Positions 1 to 7,882 of a DNA stretch of 64,000 bases are shown in pieces (positions within the stretch are counted from its first letter, which is position 1; each line of letters opens with the position of its first letter). Below the pieces are notes generated by a model. It did no database searches and was not told the origin of the DNA. It saw only the letters and a program-made list of their open reading frames with translations. The translations under genes were made by a program, and so were the position numbers. The stretch comes from Streptomyces spirodelae (GTDB lineage: Bacteria > Actinomycetota > Actinomycetes > Streptomycetales > Streptomycetaceae): NCBI RefSeq assembly GCF_017676385.1, contig NZ_JAFFZN010000004.1, positions 62,001-126,000 on the forward strand, in the 5' to 3' direction.

Positions 1-1031
1 TCGGCCTGGTCGATGTAGGAGGCCACCCGGTCGCGGTGCGCTGCGGTCACCAGCGGCCCCATGTCGCAGCCCCGGGTGCCGTCGCCGGTCCTGATGCCCC
101 GGGCCCGCTCGGCGATCTTCGCGACCAGTTCGTCCGCGACGGCGCCGACGGCCACCACGGCCGAGATCGCCATACAGCGCTCACCGGCCGAGCCGAATCC
201 GGCGTTGACCATGGCGTCGGCGGCCTGGTCGAGATCGGCGTCGGGCAGCACGACAGCGTGGTTCTTGGCCCCGCCCAGGGCCTGGACCCGCTTGCCGTTG
301 GCGGTCCCTGTGGCGTACACGTGGCGGGCGACGGGGGTGGAGCCGACGAAGCTGACGGCCTTGACCGACCGGTGGGACAGCAGGGTGTCGACCGCCGCCT
401 TGTCACCCTGGAGCACGTTGAAGACGCCGGGGGGCAGCCCTGCCTCCGCCCACAGCTCGGCCAGCCACAGCGCCGCCGACGGTGCCTTCTCACTCGGCTT
501 GAGCACCACGGTGTTGCCGGCCGCGATGGCCACCGGGAAGAACCACATGGGCACCATCGCGGGGAAGTTGAACGGGGCGATGATGCCGACCACCCCGAGC
601 GGCTGCCGGACCGAGTGCACATCCACCTCGCTCGAGGCGTTCTCGCTGAAGGCGCCCTTGAGCAGGTGTGGCATGCCACAGGCGAACTCCACGACCTCCT
701 GGCCGCGGGTCACCTCGCCCAGCGCGTCGGACAGGACCTTGCCGTGCTCCGCTGTGATGATCCGGGCGAGCTCGTCCTTGCGCTGGTTGAGCAGTTCGCG
801 GAAGCGGAAGACGATCGCGACACGCTTGGCCAGCGACGTGTCCCGCCAGGCCGGAAAGGCTGCCGCGGCCGACTCGATCACGGTGCGGGAGTCCGTCTCG
901 TGGGCCAGGGCCACCTCGCGGGCGACCGCGCCGGTCGCCGGATTGGTCACTGCGGCGGCACGTCCGCTCGTACCCGGGAACGCCTTGTTGTCGACCCAAT
1001 GCCCGACCCGGGTCACCTCGCTGGTCACCAC
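1..1031 (-). CDS. mmsA: Methylmalonate-semialdehyde dehydrogenase (acylating), 3' end cut by window edge
   Basis: CoA-acylating aldehyde dehydrogenase that converts (methyl)malonate semialdehyde to propionyl/acetyl-CoA in valine, inositol or beta-alanine breakdown. About 343 residues are visible, some two thirds of the usual ~500. Seen: VGHWVDNK N-terminus typical of MmsA, the NAD-binding stretch IIAPFNFPAMVPMWFFP, GNTVVLKPSEK, FVGSTPVA and the catalytic cysteine in GSAGERCMAIS. The start is a tandem GTG-GTG (1031 or 1028) behind a weak purine-rich site. It is divergent from a PucR-type regulator, a likely controller. The C-terminal oligomerisation region lies outside the window. Confidence 0.93.
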   Translation of the reverse strand, partial: MVTSEVTRVGHWVDNKAFPGTSGRAAAVTNPATGAVAREVALAHETDSRTVIESAAAAFPAWRDTSLAKRVAIVFRFRELLNQRKDELARIITAEHGKVLSDALGEVTRGQEVVEFACGMPHLLKGAFSENASSEVDVHSVRQPLGVVGIIAPFNFPAMVPMWFFPVAIAAGNTVVLKPSEKAPSAALWLAELWAEAGLPPGVFNVLQGDKAAVDTLLSHRSVKAVSFVGSTPVARHVYATGTANGKRVQALGGAKNHAVVLPDADLDQAADAMVNAGFGSAGERCMAISAVVAVGAVADELVAKIAERARGIRTGDGTRGCDMGPLVTAAHRDRVASYIDQA

Positions 1032-1144
1032 TGACCGCCTCGCTCTCGCTCGATACCTCACTGCGGCACGGGCCGGACACCGGGGAGCCGTCCGACGGCC
1101 CGGCCCGGCCCACAGTGAGGCTGCCAGTGGGGGCGCCGACAGTC

Positions 1145-1181
1145 TGTACAGCAGGGCGGCAAGTTTTTTACGATGTGTAAA
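1145..1181 (+). promoter_or_regulatory. Candidate leaderless promoter of the PucR gene
   Basis: A -10-like TACGAT (1169-1174) ends six bases before the ATG at 1181, and a -35-like TGTACA lies 18 bp further upstream (1145-1150). No Shine-Dalgarno sequence precedes the ATG. Initiation about 7 nt after the -10 would place +1 on the A of the ATG, as in many leaderless actinobacterial mRNAs. Inferred from sequence only. Confidence 0.4.
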
Positions 1182-2824
1182 TGCAGCCGACCGTACGGGA
1201 AGTCCTCCAGCTGTCAGCGCTGGCCGCCGGGCGGCCGCGCGTCGTCGGCGGCCGTGACCACCTCGACCGTCCGGTCAGATGGGTGCACATCAGCGATCTT
1301 CCCGACCTCACCGACCTGCTGGAGGGCGGCGAACTCGTACTGACCACCGGCCTTCCCCTGGTCGACGGCGGTCCCCGGGCCGAGGCGTATCTGAGCATGC
1401 TGGCAGCCCAGGACGTGGCTGGTGTCGTCGTCGAGCCGGGCACCCACATCGAGGACCTGCCCGCACACCTCGGAGCCCTCGCCGACTCCCTCTCGCTGCC
1501 CGTGGTGACCCTGACCGGCAGAATCCGATTCGTCGAGGTCACTCAGCAGGTGCACCGGCTGATCGTGGCCGAGCAGTACGAGGAGGTCGAGTTCGCCCGC
1601 ACCACCCACGAGGTCTTCACCTCGCTCAATCTCGCCGGGGCCTCCACCACTGACATCGTCACCCGCGCGGCACAGACCCTCGGTGCCCCGCTCGTCCTGG
1701 AAGATCTCAGTCGCCATGTGCTGGCCTTCTGCGCCCTGGACACCTCGACCACCGCTCTCCTGCACCGCTGGGCGGAACGCTCCCGCCTCCACGACGCGGC
1801 GACCGACAACCCGGCCACCGGCCGTGCAGCCACCGGCCGTGCGGCCACCGGCCGTGCGGGCACCCTCGCCTGGCCCGCTGTCCCGGTGGGCGTCGGCTCC
1901 GAGCGCTGGGGCCGCCTCGTACTGCCCGCGCAGACCCGGGAGACCTCTCGCGTGCGGATGGTCCTGGAGCGCGCGGCGCAGTCCCTCCAACTGCACCGGA
2001 TGATCCAGCAGGAGCGTGAAGCGCTCGTGGTGCAGGCGCTCGGCGGCCTCCTCGACGACCTGCTGAGCGGCCGCGTCACCGAGGAGGCCGAGGCCATGGC
2101 CCGCGCCACAGCACTCGGCCTCACTCCCGGCAGCCGGTACGCGCCGCTGTCCGTGCGCATCCCCCAGCACCCTGGCACCGACGCACTCGCACAGGGCGAG
2201 TCCGATCGGCGCCTGCTGACCGCCGTCCGCCAGGCGGCCACCGCCGTCGGCGGCAGCGCCATCGCCGCCATCCGCCGCGAGGGGGCCGTCTCGGCGGTCA
2301 TCGCCTGCCCGCCCAAGGGTGCCGACCCCACCCTGGAAGCGCTGTGCAGGGGACTGGCGGAGCGCCTGGCCGGCCGTGGCGGCACCCAGGGCTGGGCCGC
2401 CGGAACCGCACCCTCCGCTACGGGCCTCATCGGGGCGGCACACGGCCTCACCGAGGCGGAACACGTCGCCGACGTCGGCCTGACCATGCCCGAACCGCAC
2501 CGCCTCTACCGCTCGACCGACGTGCGGCTGCGCGGACTCGTCGCCCTGCTCCGTGACGACCACCGCCTCCAGGCGTTCGCCGAGACGGAACTGGGCCGCC
2601 TGCTCGACCACGACGCGCGTACCGGAGAGAACCTCCTGGCGTTCCTGCGCGCTCACCTCGAATGCGCCGGCTCCAAGACCGGTACAGCCCGCCGCACGGG
2701 TCTGAGCCGCCCCACTCTCTACAGCCGGTTGCGCACCCTGGAGCGCATCCTGGGCGTCTCGCTGGAATCGGCCGAGTCACGCACGTCGCTCCACACCGCA
2801 CTCATGGTCATCGACGCGCGCTGA
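1181..2824 (+). CDS. PucR family transcriptional regulator
   Basis: 547-aa regulator. Residues ~5-125 form the PucR ligand-sensing domain (TVREVLQLSAL, GGELVLTTG). Residues ~135-280 look GAF-like, and the C-terminal ~60 residues carry the PucR helix-turn-helix (KTGTARRTGLSRPTLYSRLRTLE). The family controls purine, amino-acid and semialdehyde catabolism. Its divergent position beside mmsA suggests local control of that pathway. Three exact-frame copies of a 15-bp unit (1814-1858, AATGR repeats) sit in the GAF-like region, a recent slippage expansion. The start is supported by domain alignment and the leaderless promoter. Confidence 0.92.
   Translation: MQPTVREVLQLSALAAGRPRVVGGRDHLDRPVRWVHISDLPDLTDLLEGGELVLTTGLPLVDGGPRAEAYLSMLAAQDVAGVVVEPGTHIEDLPAHLGALADSLSLPVVTLTGRIRFVEVTQQVHRLIVAEQYEEVEFARTTHEVFTSLNLAGASTTDIVTRAAQTLGAPLVLEDLSRHVLAFCALDTSTTALLHRWAERSRLHDAATDNPATGRAATGRAATGRAGTLAWPAVPVGVGSERWGRLVLPAQTRETSRVRMVLERAAQSLQLHRMIQQEREALVVQALGGLLDDLLSGRVTEEAEAMARATALGLTPGSRYAPLSVRIPQHPGTDALAQGESDRRLLTAVRQAATAVGGSAIAAIRREGAVSAVIACPPKGADPTLEALCRGLAERLAGRGGTQGWAAGTAPSATGLIGAAHGLTEAEHVADVGLTMPEPHRLYRSTDVRLRGLVALLRDDHRLQAFAETELGRLLDHDARTGENLLAFLRAHLECAGSKTGTARRTGLSRPTLYSRLRTLERILGVSLESAESRTSLHTALMVIDAR
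1814..1858 (+). repeat. Intragenic 15-bp tandem repeat, three copies
   Basis: Unit GCCACCGGCCGTGCG is repeated three times (one substitution in the first copy) inside the PucR gene and encodes repeated ATGRA peptides in what should be a linker. The 15-bp period keeps the reading frame, so copy number can vary without disrupting the gene. Confidence 0.9.
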
Positions 2825-2853
2825 CAGGCCCGGCGCCGAGAATTGCCGGTGTC

Positions 2854-3630
2854 TCAGCTCCACCACTGGTCATAGGCGAGTTTGCCGACCAGGCCGACGA
2901 CGGTGGTCAGCAGGACGATCCGTACGAAGCCGCTGCCCCGCTTGAGGGCCATGTGCGCGCCGACGAGGCCGCCCGACATGTTGAAGACCGCCATCGGCAC
3001 CGCCAGCTTCCACAGCACCGCGCCCTGCCAGGCGAACAAGGAGAGGGCACCGATATTGGTGCAGACGTTGACGACCTTGGTGGTGGCCGAGGCGGTGACC
3101 ATGTCCATATTGAGGAGGGCCACCAGGGCGATCACCAGGAAGGCTCCCGTGCCGGGGCCGAGCAACCCGTCGTAGAAGCCGATGCCGACCCCCGCCACCG
3201 CGAAGGCCGTCAACAGGCGCCGTCGGGTGACCACCCCGCCCGGAGCCTGTCCGAACTGCGGGCGCAGCACCACGAACGCGGCGACACACAGCAGCAGCAC
3301 CATGATCAACGGCCGGAGCACGGCGCTGTTCACCCCGGCGGCGAAGAACGCCCCGCCCGCCGAGGACAGCGCCGCCACCACGCCCATCCGGCACGCCAGC
3401 CGCACATCGACCGGTGCCTTGCGCAGGTAGGTGGAGGCGGCGGCCGCGGTTCCGACGAGGCTCACCGCCTTGTTGGTACCCAGTGCGTACGCCGGAGGCA
3501 GGTGGGGGAGTCCGATCAGGAGAGCGGGCAGCTGGAGCAGGCCGCCCCCACCGACGACCGCGTCGATCCAGCCGGCCAGTGCGGCGGCGACGCACAGCAC
3601 CGCCACGGCGGTGAACGATATGTCATACAC
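2854..3630 (-). CDS. TauE/SafE family membrane permease
   Basis: 258-aa integral membrane protein with about eight hydrophobic segments and the family features GGGGLLQLPALL near the N-terminus and the internal repeat around GFYDGLLGPGTGAFL. TauE/SafE proteins export sulfite, sulfoacetate or related organic anions. It starts at an ATG (3628-3630) 137 bp downstream of the TetR gene on the same strand, so the two may be co-transcribed. Substrate unknown. A second, different member of the family lies at 44.0-44.8 kb. Confidence 0.9.
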   Translation of the reverse strand: MYDISFTAVAVLCVAAALAGWIDAVVGGGGLLQLPALLIGLPHLPPAYALGTNKAVSLVGTAAAASTYLRKAPVDVRLACRMGVVAALSSAGGAFFAAGVNSAVLRPLIMVLLLCVAAFVVLRPQFGQAPGGVVTRRRLLTAFAVAGVGIGFYDGLLGPGTGAFLVIALVALLNMDMVTASATTKVVNVCTNIGALSLFAWQGAVLWKLAVPMAVFNMSGGLVGAHMALKRGSGFVRIVLLTTVVGLVGKLAYDQWWS

Positions 3631-3767
3631 GGATGCAGCGGTCCTCGGTCCTCAGGCGCACGGCGGCGGATCGGGCGCGGGGTGCCCGCCTCCAGCGCCG
3701 GAACCCCCGCCAAGGTCGCCCCAGCATCTCAGGCGATCATCCGCGCCTGCCGCCGAGGCTCCCCAGG

Positions 3768-4361
3768 TCAGCCCGGCTTCGCCAGCGCGTGTTCGAGGAG
3801 GAGTTCCGCGGCCGCCCGCGCGTGCCGACCGTAGTCCGCTTCGCCCAGCACCATGGCGCGGCTGGCCGCTCCGTCGGCGAGGGTGACCAGCTGTTCGGCC
3901 AGCGGCCCGGGGCTGCGGCAGTCCAATTCCGTCAGCAGTACGGTGACCAGCTCCACCATCCGCAGCTTCTGTTCGCGGGCGTAGGAGTGGACCCTGCTCC
4001 CGGGGTCGGGGAACTCCGCCGCGGCATCGATGAACGGGCACCCGCGCACCGGCGCCGCCTCCGCCGTCGGTTGGTCGAACAGGCTCAGAATCCGCTCCCG
4101 CACGGAGATGTCCTCACGGGTCAGCGCGCTCTCCAGGGTGGCGCCCGACGACGCGAGGTCCTTCAGATGGGCGATCACCAGGTCGCTCTTCGCCGGAAAG
4201 TGCGCGTAGAGCGTGCGCTTGGACACCGGGGCCTCCTCCGCGACCTGCTCCATGGCGGTCGCGTTGATCCCCTGCGTCGCGAACAGCCGCGCGGCGGCGG
4301 CCAGGATGCGCTCGCGCCCGCCGCGCCCCCGTCGTTGACCCGTCGTCGGCGCCGTAACCAT
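3768..4361 (-). CDS. TetR family transcriptional regulator
   Basis: 197 aa. The N-terminal helix-turn-helix reads RERILAAAARLFATQGINATAMEQVAEEA followed by VSKRTLYAHFPAKSDLV, classic TetR. The remainder is a helical ligand/dimer domain ending in LLLEHALAKPG. It is transcribed away from a nitroreductase gene, and two similar 18-bp palindromes occupy the shared promoter region. It therefore probably represses itself and the nitroreductase, being relieved by an electrophile or nitro/quinone compound (inference). Confidence 0.93.
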   Translation of the reverse strand: MVTAPTTGQRRGRGGRERILAAAARLFATQGINATAMEQVAEEAPVSKRTLYAHFPAKSDLVIAHLKDLASSGATLESALTREDISVRERILSLFDQPTAEAAPVRGCPFIDAAAEFPDPGSRVHSYAREQKLRMVELVTVLLTELDCRSPGPLAEQLVTLADGAASRAMVLGEADYGRHARAAAELLLEHALAKPG

Positions 4362-4368
4362 GAGCCAA

Positions 4369-4386
4369 CTATACGCCCGCGTTTAC
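4369..4386. promoter_or_regulatory. Candidate TetR operator, copy 1 (imperfect)
   Basis: CTATACGCCCGCGTTTAC matches the perfect palindrome at 4422-4439 at 14 of 18 positions, with one conserved CGTTTAC half. It lies 8 bp upstream of the TetR start codon, where binding would block that gene. Confidence 0.5.
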
Positions 4387-4421
4387 TTGGCGGAGATGGG
4401 TGGGTTAAGGTCGGACTCAAT

Positions 4422-4439
4422 GTAAACGCCTCCGTTTAC
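4422..4439. promoter_or_regulatory. Candidate TetR operator, copy 2 (perfect palindrome)
   Basis: GTAAACG-cctc-CGTTTAC is a perfect 7-bp inverted repeat with a 4-bp spacer, ending 27 bp before the nitroreductase ATG. The GTAAACG/CGTTTAC type is common for actinobacterial TetR regulators facing redox genes. Confidence 0.7.
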
Positions 4440-4466
4440 TTATCGAGTCGCTTTCGAGGAGATCCC

Positions 4467-5156
4467 ATGACCTGGTCGGACACCACCGAACTGAGCGCAC
4501 ACGCGGAGAAGCTGATACGGGGCCGCCATGCGACCCGCGCTTTCCGGCCGGAAGCGGTGCCCGAGGAGACGCTGCGTGCGATCTTCGCGCTGGCCGGCGC
4601 CGCTCCGTCCAACTCCAACGCGCAGCCGTGGCAGGTCGAGGTGGTGAGCGGCGCGATGCGTGAGCGTCTGGCAGGTTCCCTCCAGACGGCCCACGCCCAC
4701 AAGCGTGTCTCGGTCGACTTCCCGTACTCCGAGGAGATGTACACGGAGCAGCACCAGGCCCGCCGGGCCGCGTTCGGTGCCGAGCTCTACGGCACTCTGG
4801 GCATCGGCCAGGACGACCACGCGGCGCGCGCCGCCTACGACGCCGAGAGTCTGGGCTTCTACGGCGCGCCGCACGTCGCCTTCCTGTTCGTCACGGGCGA
4901 GGGCGGGGCGCGCCTCGCCGCGGACGTCGGTGCCTATATGCAGACCCTGCTGCTGGCCATGACCGCCTACGGCGTGGACAGCTGTCCACAGGGGCTGCTG
5001 AGCTTCTACGCCGACACGGTCCGCGACGAGTTGGGCATCAGCGAGGGAAAGCTGCTCGTGGGAATCTCCTTCGGCTATGCCGACGAGGCGGCGCCGGTGA
5101 ACCGGGTCGCGACTCCACGGGCCGCACTCACGGAGACCACGGCTTTCCATCGCTGA
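4467..5156 (+). CDS. Nitroreductase family protein
   Basis: 229-aa FMN-dependent nitroreductase. The FMN-binding motif RGRHATRAFRPEAVPEE is at the N-terminus and GAAPSNSNAQPWQVEVV follows. The C-terminal half has GAYMQTLLLAMTAYGVDSCPQG and LLVGISFGY. The family reduces nitro compounds or quinones with NAD(P)H. The ATG at 4467 has GAGGA at the right distance. The reading frame is open for 800 bases upstream, but the family alignment and ribosome site fix this start. Likely controlled by the adjacent TetR protein. Confidence 0.92.
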   Translation: MTWSDTTELSAHAEKLIRGRHATRAFRPEAVPEETLRAIFALAGAAPSNSNAQPWQVEVVSGAMRERLAGSLQTAHAHKRVSVDFPYSEEMYTEQHQARRAAFGAELYGTLGIGQDDHAARAAYDAESLGFYGAPHVAFLFVTGEGGARLAADVGAYMQTLLLAMTAYGVDSCPQGLLSFYADTVRDELGISEGKLLVGISFGYADEAAPVNRVATPRAALTETTAFHR

Positions 5157-5178
5157 GTTCCATGGATGGCGCCCTCGG

Positions 5179-5222
5179 GTGAGGACCTTACGGCCCCTGC
5201 CTGGCAGGGGCCCGACCCTCAC
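5179..5222. terminator. Bidirectional terminator-like hairpin
   Basis: GGCCCCTGCC-T-GGCAGGGGCC (5192-5212) is an essentially perfect stem, and outer GTGAGG...CCCTCAC arms extend it. It lies between two convergent genes (nitroreductase and the small hypothetical gene), as expected for a shared terminator. The outer right arm overlaps the stop codon of the minus-strand gene. Confidence 0.75.
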
Positions 5223-5494
5223 TCAAGGGCTCGGTAGGCGGGCGGCGGGTCGAGCAGTTCGGGGTGCTCCACCGGGTACCGCTCACCGTGCAGAGCCAGC
5301 ATCGCCCAGTGCCACGCCTCGTCGTGGAAGACGAGGCCACGGTAGGGGTCACCGTCCGGCTCGAACGGATAGCACTCCAGGGCCGCTTCCCATGCCGCTG
5401 CCGGTGACAGACCGCCATGGTGCCGCATCACCCACGCGTAGGCACGCCGCTCGGAATGCAGACATTCGCGGTACTCAGCCTCGCTCCACGTCAT
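5219..5494 (-). CDS. Small hypothetical protein
   Basis: 91-aa soluble protein starting MTWSEAEYRECLHSERRAY, rich in aromatic residues and acidic overall, with the stretch YRGLVFHDEAWHWAML. I do not recognise a named family, but it has the look of a conserved actinobacterial small protein. The ATG at 5494 has a GAGG about 9 nt upstream. The same frame stays open to 5764 and would add a Cys/His-rich N-terminus (HPDCTIAGHGCH); I consider the shorter form more likely. Confidence 0.6.
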   Translation of the reverse strand: MTWSEAEYRECLHSERRAYAWVMRHHGGLSPAAAWEAALECYPFEPDGDPYRGLVFHDEAWHWAMLALHGERYPVEHPELLDPPPAYRALE

Positions 5495-5905
5495 GCCCGA
5501 ATCCTCGACCTGGGAACCGATAGGGGGCGTCTGGTTGTCAACAGGGTGACAGCCGTGGCCTGCGATGGTGCAGTCGGGGTGTTTCTCGCCCCGCTGGCGC
5601 ACCCAGTTGAAGCTGCCGCCGCCATGTACGGGGGCGGCGACGGCCACGGTTGGGGAGACCAGGCCGAGGCACCGGCGACAACGACGGACGAGGCACCCAC
5701 GCAAGCCCGACACGTCGAACTGGTGGCTTCGTCCGCTGCGCGTCGGGGCGTCTTGGTGGCCCAAGTCCTGTGAACAGCGCTCAGGGCTGTTGAACCGCGC
5801 TCAGGGCTGTCGGCCCGGCAGGCGGGAGCCCGGGGGCACTTGGCCATCTTGACCGGTTGTGAAACGCGAACGTAACCTGCCTCGCAGTCGGGCTCGCACT
5901 GATCA
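5495..5905. other. Intergenic stretch without a supported gene
   Basis: No reading frame here has recognisable protein content. The stretch holds the 20-bp tandem repeat at 5771-5810 and the possible, unlikely, N-terminal extension of the small hypothetical gene. The remainder shows nothing I can interpret. Confidence 0.5.
5771..5810. repeat. 20-bp tandem duplication with internal hairpin
   Basis: TGAACAGCGCTCAGGGCTGT is directly followed by a copy differing at one base. The first copy contains ACAGC...GCTGT arms and could form a small stem-loop. It lies in gene-poor DNA just before the AMP-ligase remnant. Confidence 0.8.
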
Positions 5906-6480
5906 ATGGGCAAAACAGTGCCTGGAAGCCATTTATGGGAGTCGAGCGTCGGGCTCCTCTTCGACCGCAGGGCTGAAACAGGGAAGCCCATGCTTTTCCG
6001 TCTCAGCCGTCCGATGGATATCGACCCTGCGAGTCAGAGAATTCTCGACGTCACGGCGATCGCCGAATGTGTCAGAAACACCGCCGGTGCGCTGTACGCG
6101 GCAGGGGGTGCGTTCCGGTGACCGGCTCGCCGTCTACAAGGAGAACCACTTCGACTGTCTGCTGCTCGCGGCTGCCGGGGTGCGGATCGGCGCCGTTCCG
6201 GTCATGCTGTCGGGGCTGCTGCCGCCCGACTCGGTCCGGCCGTTGCTGCAGCGGGTCGCTCCCGAACTGCTGGTGGGCAACCGGCGGTTGCTGGAGGAGA
6301 AGGGGAGCGACGGAAGTACGCTCTCCTCGTTCGCGGAGCGCACCTTGTGCCTCGACGGGAGTGTCCCGGACGCGCTCGCCCTCTCCGATGTCCTCGGCGG
6401 TCCGGAACCGTCCCCGGTGGTGCGTGGCGACGACGAGTTGATGATGCTCACCCACACTTCCGGTACACCGGAATTCCTAC
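5906..6480 (+). pseudogene. Remnant of an AMP-dependent acyl-CoA/acyl ligase
   Basis: Two overlapping frames together encode the first ~190 residues of an AMP-binding ligase (normally ~500). The first ends LYAAGG, and the second continues VRSGDRLAVYKENHFDCLLLAAAGVRIGAVPVML through MLTHTSGTP, where the adenylation P-loop (TSGTTG-PK) should follow but homology stops. The frame change falls in a run of five Gs at 6104-6108, and removal of one G restores AAGVRSGDRL. Both the frameshift and the loss of the last 60% mark it as dead unless the G-run is a sequencing error. It borders the NRPS operon and may be a decayed loading enzyme. Confidence 0.75.
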
Positions 6481-6600
6481 CTCCCGGCAGGCGTACGCGA
6501 CCATCCGGCCGGCTCGGTGAGGAATGCCCTGTCGTGGTGCGGTGCCTGCGTGTCGTACGGCGTGTAGGGGCGCGCGGTGCGCCCGGAGCCCAGGGGAGTT

Positions 6601-6633
6601 CCCCCTCCGGGAGGGAGCCGGTTCCGGAGGGGG
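6601..6633 (-). terminator. Terminator of the NRPS operon
   Basis: CCCCCTCCGG and CCGGAGGGGG form a 10-bp perfect stem around a 13-nt loop, 14 bp past the stop codon of the last gene (ATP-grasp ligase). No U-run follows, as is usual for high-GC actinobacterial terminators. Confidence 0.7.
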
Positions 6634-6646
6634 AGGACGGTGGCCG

Positions 6647-7882
6647 TCAAACCGTGGGGGAGCGGCGGTCGGTGAGCGGCCTGAGCACCTCCAGCCGGAC
6701 GGCCTCGGTGGCCTTGTCGAGGGCGGCATGGCACTCCTGCGGCGTCTCGGCGACCGCCGTCACCAGCGCGTACCTTCCGGCCACCTGGCCGTGCGGCGGA
6801 AGCCGCAGCTCCTGGCCCGGCAGGGCGATCGGCAGCGCTTCCGTCACCGCGGGCGGCAGCGCGGCCTGGTCGGTCCGCACCTCGCGGGCGAGGCAGTCCG
6901 CCTCCGGGTAGAGGAAGCGCACCCCGGCAGCGCGGCGGCGGTCGGGTCCGAGGTCCGGTTCGACGCCGCAGGCCACCCGCGCCGCGGTCAGCGCCGCGTC
7001 GGTGCCGAGTGCCAGCCGGCCGAGGTCCGGAATGCGGTCGCCGCCGATCCGCGCGTTGATCTCCACCACCTTCGGCCCTTCGGTGGTCAGCCGCAGCTCG
7101 GTGTGGGTCCACCCGGTGTCGAACCCGACCGCCGCATGCGCCCGCCGCACCACGTCCAGTACCGCGGGATCGTCCTGGAGCGGGTCCGAGCCGTCGACGA
7201 GATGGCCCGTCTCCTCGAAGTACGGGGGGAAGCCGCACTCCTTCCGCGCCACGAAGGCCGGCGCCATCCGGCCCCGGTACCAGGCCGCGTCCACGCTGAT
7301 CTCGGGCCCGTCCAGATACTCCTCGACCAGGACGTCGCCCGGCGCCACCTCCACGGCGCCCGGCGCCGTTGCGCCGCGCGCCAGCCGGAAGCAGCGCGCC
7401 AGCCGGTCCGCCGAGGTCACCCGCACCACACCGGTACTCGCGTTGAGCGCGCGCGGTTTGAGAACCAGCGGATAGCCGGTCCGCGCTGCCGCGGCCCGGG
7501 CCTGCGGCAGCGAGGTGACCAGCTCCGAGCGGGCCTGTGGGACCTCCGCCGCGTCCAGAGCCGTGCGGGTGGCGCGCTTGTCCCGGCACAGCAGCGCGGC
7601 CCGCGAGGTACTGCCGGGCAGACCGAGCAGCTCGGCGAGCTCCGCCGTGTGCACGACGCGGGTGTCGTCCCAGGTGAGCACCCCTTCGACGGCGGGCTTA
7701 CGGACAGCCGCCGCCATGGCGGCCACATCGGAGGTGTCGACCACCGTGTGCCCCGACAGATACGGCGTCTCCCAGGTGGGCGCACGCTCGGCGAGCAGGT
7801 GGATGTCGTACGCGGTGGCGACCGAAGCCAGCAGATACTCGCGGTACACCTGTGAGCCCGCACCGATCAGCACCAGCGTCAT
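6647..7882 (-). CDS. ATP-grasp carboxylate-amine ligase
   Basis: 411-aa ATP-grasp enzyme: a Rossmann-like pre-ATP-grasp domain (MTLVLIGAGSQVYREYLL), the ATP-binding half (YPLVLKPRALNASTGVV, VEEYLDGPEISVD) and the Mg-binding EINARIGGDRIPDL. Such ligases couple a carboxylate to an amine via an acyl phosphate and make dipeptide or amide bonds in small natural products. The ATG overlaps the stop of NRPS-3 (ATGA), so translation is coupled. As last gene of the operon it may add a residue that the NRPSs do not, or cap the peptide. Substrates cannot be read from the sequence. Confidence 0.9.
   Translation of the reverse strand: MTLVLIGAGSQVYREYLLASVATAYDIHLLAERAPTWETPYLSGHTVVDTSDVAAMAAAVRKPAVEGVLTWDDTRVVHTAELAELLGLPGSTSRAALLCRDKRATRTALDAAEVPQARSELVTSLPQARAAAARTGYPLVLKPRALNASTGVVRVTSADRLARCFRLARGATAPGAVEVAPGDVLVEEYLDGPEISVDAAWYRGRMAPAFVARKECGFPPYFEETGHLVDGSDPLQDDPAVLDVVRRAHAAVGFDTGWTHTELRLTTEGPKVVEINARIGGDRIPDLGRLALGTDAALTAARVACGVEPDLGPDRRRAAGVRFLYPEADCLAREVRTDQAALPPAVTEALPIALPGQELRLPPHGQVAGRYALVTAVAETPQECHAALDKATEAVRLEVLRPLTDRRSPTV

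Noticed and set aside
5495..5764. N-terminal extension of the small hypothetical protein with Cys/His-rich segment
   Set aside because: No ribosome site at 5764 and no recognised domain. The shorter start has a better site, although the extension cannot be fully excluded.
6601..6633. Attachment-site-like inverted repeat at the cluster edge
   Set aside because: Position right after the last stop codon fits a terminator, and there is no integrase or direct repeat partner.
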